From Thuidium tamariscinum (Eukaryota; Streptophyta; Bryopsida; Hypnales; Thuidiaceae), in the NCBI GenBank assembly GCA_947034885.2, contig OX344750.2, positions 5,642,001 through 5,706,000 on the forward strand: 64,000 nt of DNA, read 5' to 3'. The position numbers were made by a program, and so were the translations under genes. Shown piece by piece: positions 59,133 to 64,000 of this stretch (position 1 is its first letter; the number at the start of each line of letters is the position of its first letter). The notes under the pieces are model-generated. The model had not been told where the DNA came from. It searched no databases and was given only the letters and a program-made list of their open reading frames with translations.

Positions 59133-61892
59133 TAGATGCAAAATTGAATCGGAATTTGAAGCTTCAGCCTCGAATTGTGGAACTTTTACGGATGCAAATA
59201 AGCCCAATCCGCACCTCGGATCTCCCTCGCCTTCCGAAAAATGCAGTCTGCGGCTTCGCTGTTTGCTGACCGTGTTGTCTGCTCTGTGATGCTGAGCACA
59301 CAACTGAGGACTTAAATATTTATTCGCATGCTTGAATCATGCTTTCTGGCCGGAATCAACTTACAGGACAGCAGAGTTTCTCGATCTTGGATACAGATGT
59401 GGGTACTTCGGTACTCTGCAGCTGAACTTCAGTGTAGCACCGTCGGTGGGCATATTTTATAATAAGCTATCAAGGTTCACATTTCCAAATAAAAATAAAA
59501 ATGTGTAGTTCACATATTCAAAGAAGCAAACAATGAATGATTAAAGCTAGACAGTAGCAAACCCACATACTTAACTTAGAAAGTACGACGTACATTATTT
59601 GGATCATTTACTACCGAAAGGGTGACAGGCGAGGGATCAGATGAGAGATTGAAAGAAAAGTGCCAGAAAGTTGCAACTATTTCACCTGTTATCTCCTCTT
59701 TTTGGTAAAGATTTACAACATTTCAAAAAAGAAGTCGTTGAAGGACACCCCTTCAATTAGTTGTCACGAAAATTAGTTGATGTCTCCATGTACTGCATAC
59801 TTGAGCTCAATTTGTACAACTGAGAGCTCCTGAAGCCAATGAACTGTCCTCTTCAGGTGTTGGAGTTCATCATTTGAAGCTTGAACTTCGCTTCATTTGC
59901 CAAGTAAGACATAGGATGGCATCATTTAATTTCTTCTGTCCAAACAACTCGTCCTTGCCAATGCCACTTCTCTTGCCAAATATGCTCATTCTCGCAAAAC
60001 ACAATTTCATACAAGACATCAAAGTTAATCGTAAGGGAAACCCCAGTTTGAAACAGGGTTGTCAGACAGAGGTGTAATTGAGAATAGTAGGAAAGAAACA
60101 CAGCACCAAATTCCTTTTGACCTCAGTTTTGATGCTCCAAGGAGTTTGGTCCTGTGTTTTTCCTGAACTCTGTCTCCTGATATGGCATTGCACCCACTCT
60201 ACGATTATCTCTAACAAAGGCTATTTATTTCAGAGTTTAAATTAAGCTGTTTGGAGCGAGCTTCCATGTTTGAACTGTGTGGCAAAATCTGGGTCCAAAT
60301 TCAGCAAAGCTTCTGGAGGTCGTTGGAGGTCAATAGTGCCATTATTTCAATGCCTACAAAGTACAAATAACGTATTTCAGGAGTGAAAATCATTTGATGG
60401 ATTCAGTTGCCGGTGTCAGTGGATGGCTGTCAGAACTAACTTACGTACGAATGCCAGTCTCTGACTCTCCTTGTAAACCAACATCCTTGGCTCCTTGCAA
60501 GGGGGTACCAACCTTCCAGGTTGATTCGTAACCAACTTCCTGGAAGATTCATCGCCGTGAACAAAAATCTGCTCTCTTTTTTGTTTTTATTTTAAAGGTG
60601 AAACGGAATTTCATTAAGGCAAATTTACCCATAATCCATAAAATAAGCACATTTGGACATTTGGATATGATCTTGGATAGTGCAAGACAAAGCAAATATT
60701 TTTCAGAGGTGCATTGATAGAAATAATGGAGAAAGTCAAAAATCTGGTAATTTGATCTATTGAATTAAAATTACTATGAATTTTGAAAGGCAAAAGTTGA
60801 ACTTGATCCATGACCAAGATTCGGAATCATTCAATTCCAATCATTCAAAAACTACTTTCCTGCTAATTACTTCTTACTTTCATGCTCACTTGTGTGTCAT
60901 TAACTTATTGGTCCCAACCTTAAAAAAGTACAAGAACACATTCCAAGAAGAAAACAAAAATCCATTTCAATCTTAATTGGAATAGGGTATCTTATTTATT
61001 GTTGATAGGGCATGTGTTAGTAATGAGTACATTTACCTTATAGAAAGAAACAAAAATTTGATCTTCAAACTATTGTATTGATGTTGCCTTTGGATTTTAT
61101 AATCAAATGGAATGAAGGAGAATGAACAATGAACCACTTGTAGTTGGCAGTTATATTCTTTTAATTTACTTAACAATGAAATTTTGTGTCATTTGTGAAA
61201 AAATAAATAAAAAAGAGAAGAATAATGTTAGCTTGAAGACCATTGTGAATGAAGAATCTATTAAAGTAGTCTACATGTTCATACCTTGTAAACAAAGGTA
61301 GCAAGTGCTCATAGTTCAAAGACTTAATGAAATAACATGGTTGATATGGTGTTCAGTGAGAGCATCTCTATTAGGAAGCACCAAGTAGGCCTTCCTTAAC
61401 AGGTTGTAGTTTAAAAGAAAGCTTATTTCTTCACACTTCAAACCTAAAATTTGTTATTATTTTTTCAAATTTAGCTTTCAAGATACCAAGGTCTAGACCT
61501 TTGAGATATCTCACCATGTTCAAAGAACAATGCTTCTTATAAAATTGACTAGAAAATAAAGGTTAGAATTGGAAATCAAAGCAATTACCTAGTTATGTAT
61601 ACACTTATTATTGGAGCTTGTGTATGCAAGAGAGCCAAAGGAGAGGGCTAAATTAGCCTAAATGACTTTGATCATGGTATGAATTTAATAGAAGAACAAT
61701 TGAAAGACAACTTAGAAAGGCCATAGTAGTAATGAAGGATTCTTATGACTTGCCTTACTACTACAATTGGAACTTGCTAACAAAGTCTTGAAGCATCAAA
61801 TATAAAGGCCAATAGTAGAGACAAATGTTCTAGCAAGAAACTTCCTTGATAAGGTGTATGTTTCATTTTTATAAAATGCTAAAGTAACAATA
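59133..61892. other. Intergenic, one possible minus-strand coding fragment
   Basis: 59150-60560 is less AT-rich than its surroundings. On the minus strand an open stretch of about 40 codons ending at 59773 reads as a plausible amphipathic helix (ELQHLKRTVHWLQELSVVQ), and a second frame upstream, near 59890-59990, reads MSIFGKRSGIGKDELFGQKK. They are in different frames and I found no clear splice junction. A decayed or intron-split gene is possible; no family recognised. 60560-61892 shows nothing. Confidence 0.3.
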
Positions 61893-61896
61893 TTAA

Positions 61897-62839
61897 CCCC
61901 TAAAGGACCAAATTGCGTTTTTTGGCAACATAGCAATTTTGGGCAGTTCATTATGAATGGAGTTTTTATTTTTTTTCTTTGGACTTTTCACACAACATGT
62001 GTTCAAGGAGTACCTTTAAGGCCCAACAATTTTCATAACTTTTGACTACATGGTAAAAAAGTTATTGCATGATATGTGATTTTCTTTGTTCTTTGGGCAA
62101 ACCGGGCAGCTCAAAAATATTCTTTAAAATTTTTTTTTTTTAAGAAATAAAATTCTGAAATTGATTTATTAGATTTTTCTCTAAGTTTAAAGCTTTGATT
62201 CATTTCATTTTAATCAATGAGTCAAAAGTTAAGAGGAATTTTAGTTTGGGGTAGTTTGTGGGTAGTCATAGAATCTTTGCTTTAGGAAAAAGTTTGAAAT
62301 TCTTTATTTAATTCTGTTTTTAATATTTTTTAAAAATTGAAAATTTAGGTGAAGGTATTTTATTAAATATTACAACCATTGGGATTGGCATTTTTCATTT
62401 CTATAAATAAATTTTTTACAATTTAGTATTTTGAAGCATTTTCTACTTCTTTCTATTTACTATTTTTCTCCTATATGTTGTATAATTCCAAATGATTTGA
62501 ATTTTTTTTGAGCATGTAACAAGCTTGCATTGAAAAATGAATCCAAAGAGTAACCACAATTTTGAACATTTTTTGACACAAATGTGACCTTGTGAAGTGC
62601 AGCTGCCCGAATTTTTGTAAGGATAAAAAAATGAATCTTGTAAATTCAAATGTAAATATCTTACAATCTACATGGTGGAAATTTTTGAAATTTTTTCCAC
62701 ATCTTTTCAAACCACCTTACTACAAGACCCTATGGTTTTATATGTCAAAAAATGTTTTTTCTCTAAAATTTTGCACTTGTATTAGAAATCACAGTTTTAG
62801 AGCATTTTTGGTGAAAACATAGTAAGAAACCTTTAGGGG
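61897..62839. mobile_element. piggyBac-derived MITE with TTAA ends
   Basis: Flanked by TTAA at 61893-61896 and 62840-62843. Left end CCCCTAAAGGACCA, matching the first 14 bases of the autonomous element at 14450; right end in reverse complement CCCCTAAAGG. 943 bp and noncoding. It could be mobilised in trans by a piggyBac transposase of the 14450-23956 type (inference). Confidence 0.78.
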
Positions 62840-63028
62840 TTAAATGCTACAATGGTTCTCCAAGTTTCAACATTCATTCACATATTTGATGATAAAATAT
62901 CACATGAGTACATATTACACATCACATATCCATAATTATATTTTCATTCTTAATCTAGCAATTTCATCTAAGACTTTCCTATTTCCATTTCAAGGGCTTG
63001 GTGCAAGGCCCATTACTTTTGTGCAAAT

Positions 63029-64000
63029 GGGTAAATGCAAGAAACACTTGTACTATTTGTTGCATTTCGTCACACCCTAGTTTTTGATTTTTCTTTTAGC
63101 CATAACTTTTGTGTTTTAGTTCCAAATGACTCAAAATTTATATGGGAGCTTACTCATAGCTATTATTTATCTAAGATGAATTTTGGAGATTTTTCAAAAA
63201 TAATTTATTATTTTTAAATAGCCCCCAAAATTTCTCACAATACTTGATTTAAGGGTTTTTAGCACCCTGTATCTCCAAAAAAACGAATTTTGATCTAAAA
63301 TTTGGAGAAGATGCTCTCTTAATAGACTTATAGCTACTCTCCAAGGGAATTCTAATCATATTTATTTTTATGTGTTGTAGAAATCCACAAAGAGAACTTC
63401 ATTCTGCATTTTTTTCCAAAGGTGTAAAACATTATTTTGGTGAGTTTTTTGGTCAAATATTATCACCAAAAAGTTTTTTCAAGTTTTGTATTTTTATATA
63501 TTTAAAAAATAATAATCCTATTTTTTACAAATTAAAATGTCATAAGTTGTATTTTCTTCACTGGAACTTTGGACATAGAATTCTCATAGAATTCCGATGA
63601 AGAAAATACAACTTGTGACATTTTAATTTGTAAAAAATAGGATTATTATTTTTTAAATATATAAAAATACAAAACTTGAAAAAACTTTTTGGTGACAAGA
63701 TTTTACCAAAAAATTCACCTTTTTGAATACCTTTGAAAAAATGCATAATGAAGCTCTCTTTGTAGACTTCTACAACACTTAAAAATGATTATTTTTACAA
63801 TTCCTTTAGACAGTAAGTATAAGTCTAATAAGAGACCATCCTCTCCAAATTTTAGGTCAAAACTTGCTTTTTTGGAGATAAATGGTGCTAAAAAACCCTA
63901 AATTGAATACTGTGAGAAATTTTTGGGGCTATTTAAAAATAATAAATTATTTTTGAAGAATCTCCAAAATTCATTATAGATAGATAATATCTATGAGTAG
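63029..64000. repeat. Foldback element with family 1-like terminus, cut by window end
   Basis: Arms of at least 450 bp: about 63120-63570 and 63590-64000 are reverse complements, centred near 63580, and pairing still holds at the last base of the window. The left end (GGGTAAATGCAAGAAACAC, then 'tactatttgttgc' and 'cgtcacacc') resembles the family 1 terminus. Two open frames of 60-75 codons arise on both strands from the palindrome and are not genes. Confidence 0.75.

Noticed and set aside
63370..63746. Two similar open frames on opposite strands
   Set aside because: They are mirror images produced by the palindrome arms, not separate genes.
1..64000. CRISPR arrays, bacterial operons, or rRNA genes
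   Set aside because: No regularly spaced identical repeats, no Shine-Dalgarno-linked gene series and no rRNA-like segment; the window has eukaryotic intron-containing genes.

Overview
This is nuclear DNA of a land plant. It is AT-rich and intron-rich (GT-AG introns), with large plant-type gene families (LRR receptor kinases, 8-cysteine lipid-transfer-like proteins) set in a dense layer of DNA transposons. I cannot fix the species. A full-length piggyBac element and the mixed architecture of the receptor kinase make me lean towards a non-flowering lineage (bryophyte, lycophyte, fern or gymnosperm), but that is inference.

Layout. (1) Positions 1-6615 are the left arm of a large inverted duplication. 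It carries the 5' two-thirds of an LRR receptor kinase gene on the minus strand, which runs off the window start. (2) 6678-10345 is a foldback palindrome with 1.04-kb arms, a 273-bp sequence at its centre and a hAT-like element in one arm. (3) 10346-14449 is repeat-derived DNA. (4) 14450-23956 is a 9.5-kb piggyBac element flanked by TTAA. It holds a spliced transposase gene with a complete DDD triad and cysteine-rich C-terminus but one in-frame TAG. A 2.5-kb CACTA element is nested in it, and a 0.73-kb MITE is nested in that. (5) 24000-29450 has a copia pol remnant, tandem repeats and another MITE. (6) 29455-37200 is the right arm of the inverted duplication, and the complete 19-exon receptor kinase gene runs from 30519 to 44534 on the plus strand. 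(7) 44900-48270 has three short TIR elements and a 435-bp tandem repeat. (8) 48275-57720 has two tandemly duplicated genes for a small secreted 8-cysteine protein with a membrane anchor, separated by more MITEs. (9) 57720-64000 is mostly anonymous, with a piggyBac-derived MITE and a foldback element cut by the window end.

The two receptor kinase genes are head to head with about 25 kb of transposon-rich spacer between them. All 13 shared exons have identical lengths and open frames, so the copies are recent or conserved. Several insertions are present in only one arm (a SINE, a TA-flanked MITE and two larger intron insertions on the right; about 540 bp on the left), so they postdate the duplication or were lost from one copy. 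Six related 'family 2' TIR elements occur. Three sit inside 'family 1' MITEs, and in one case the empty site can be read precisely and shows no target-site duplication.

Exon coordinates, residue numbers and repeat boundaries were read by eye and should be treated as accurate to a few bases. No database search was possible.
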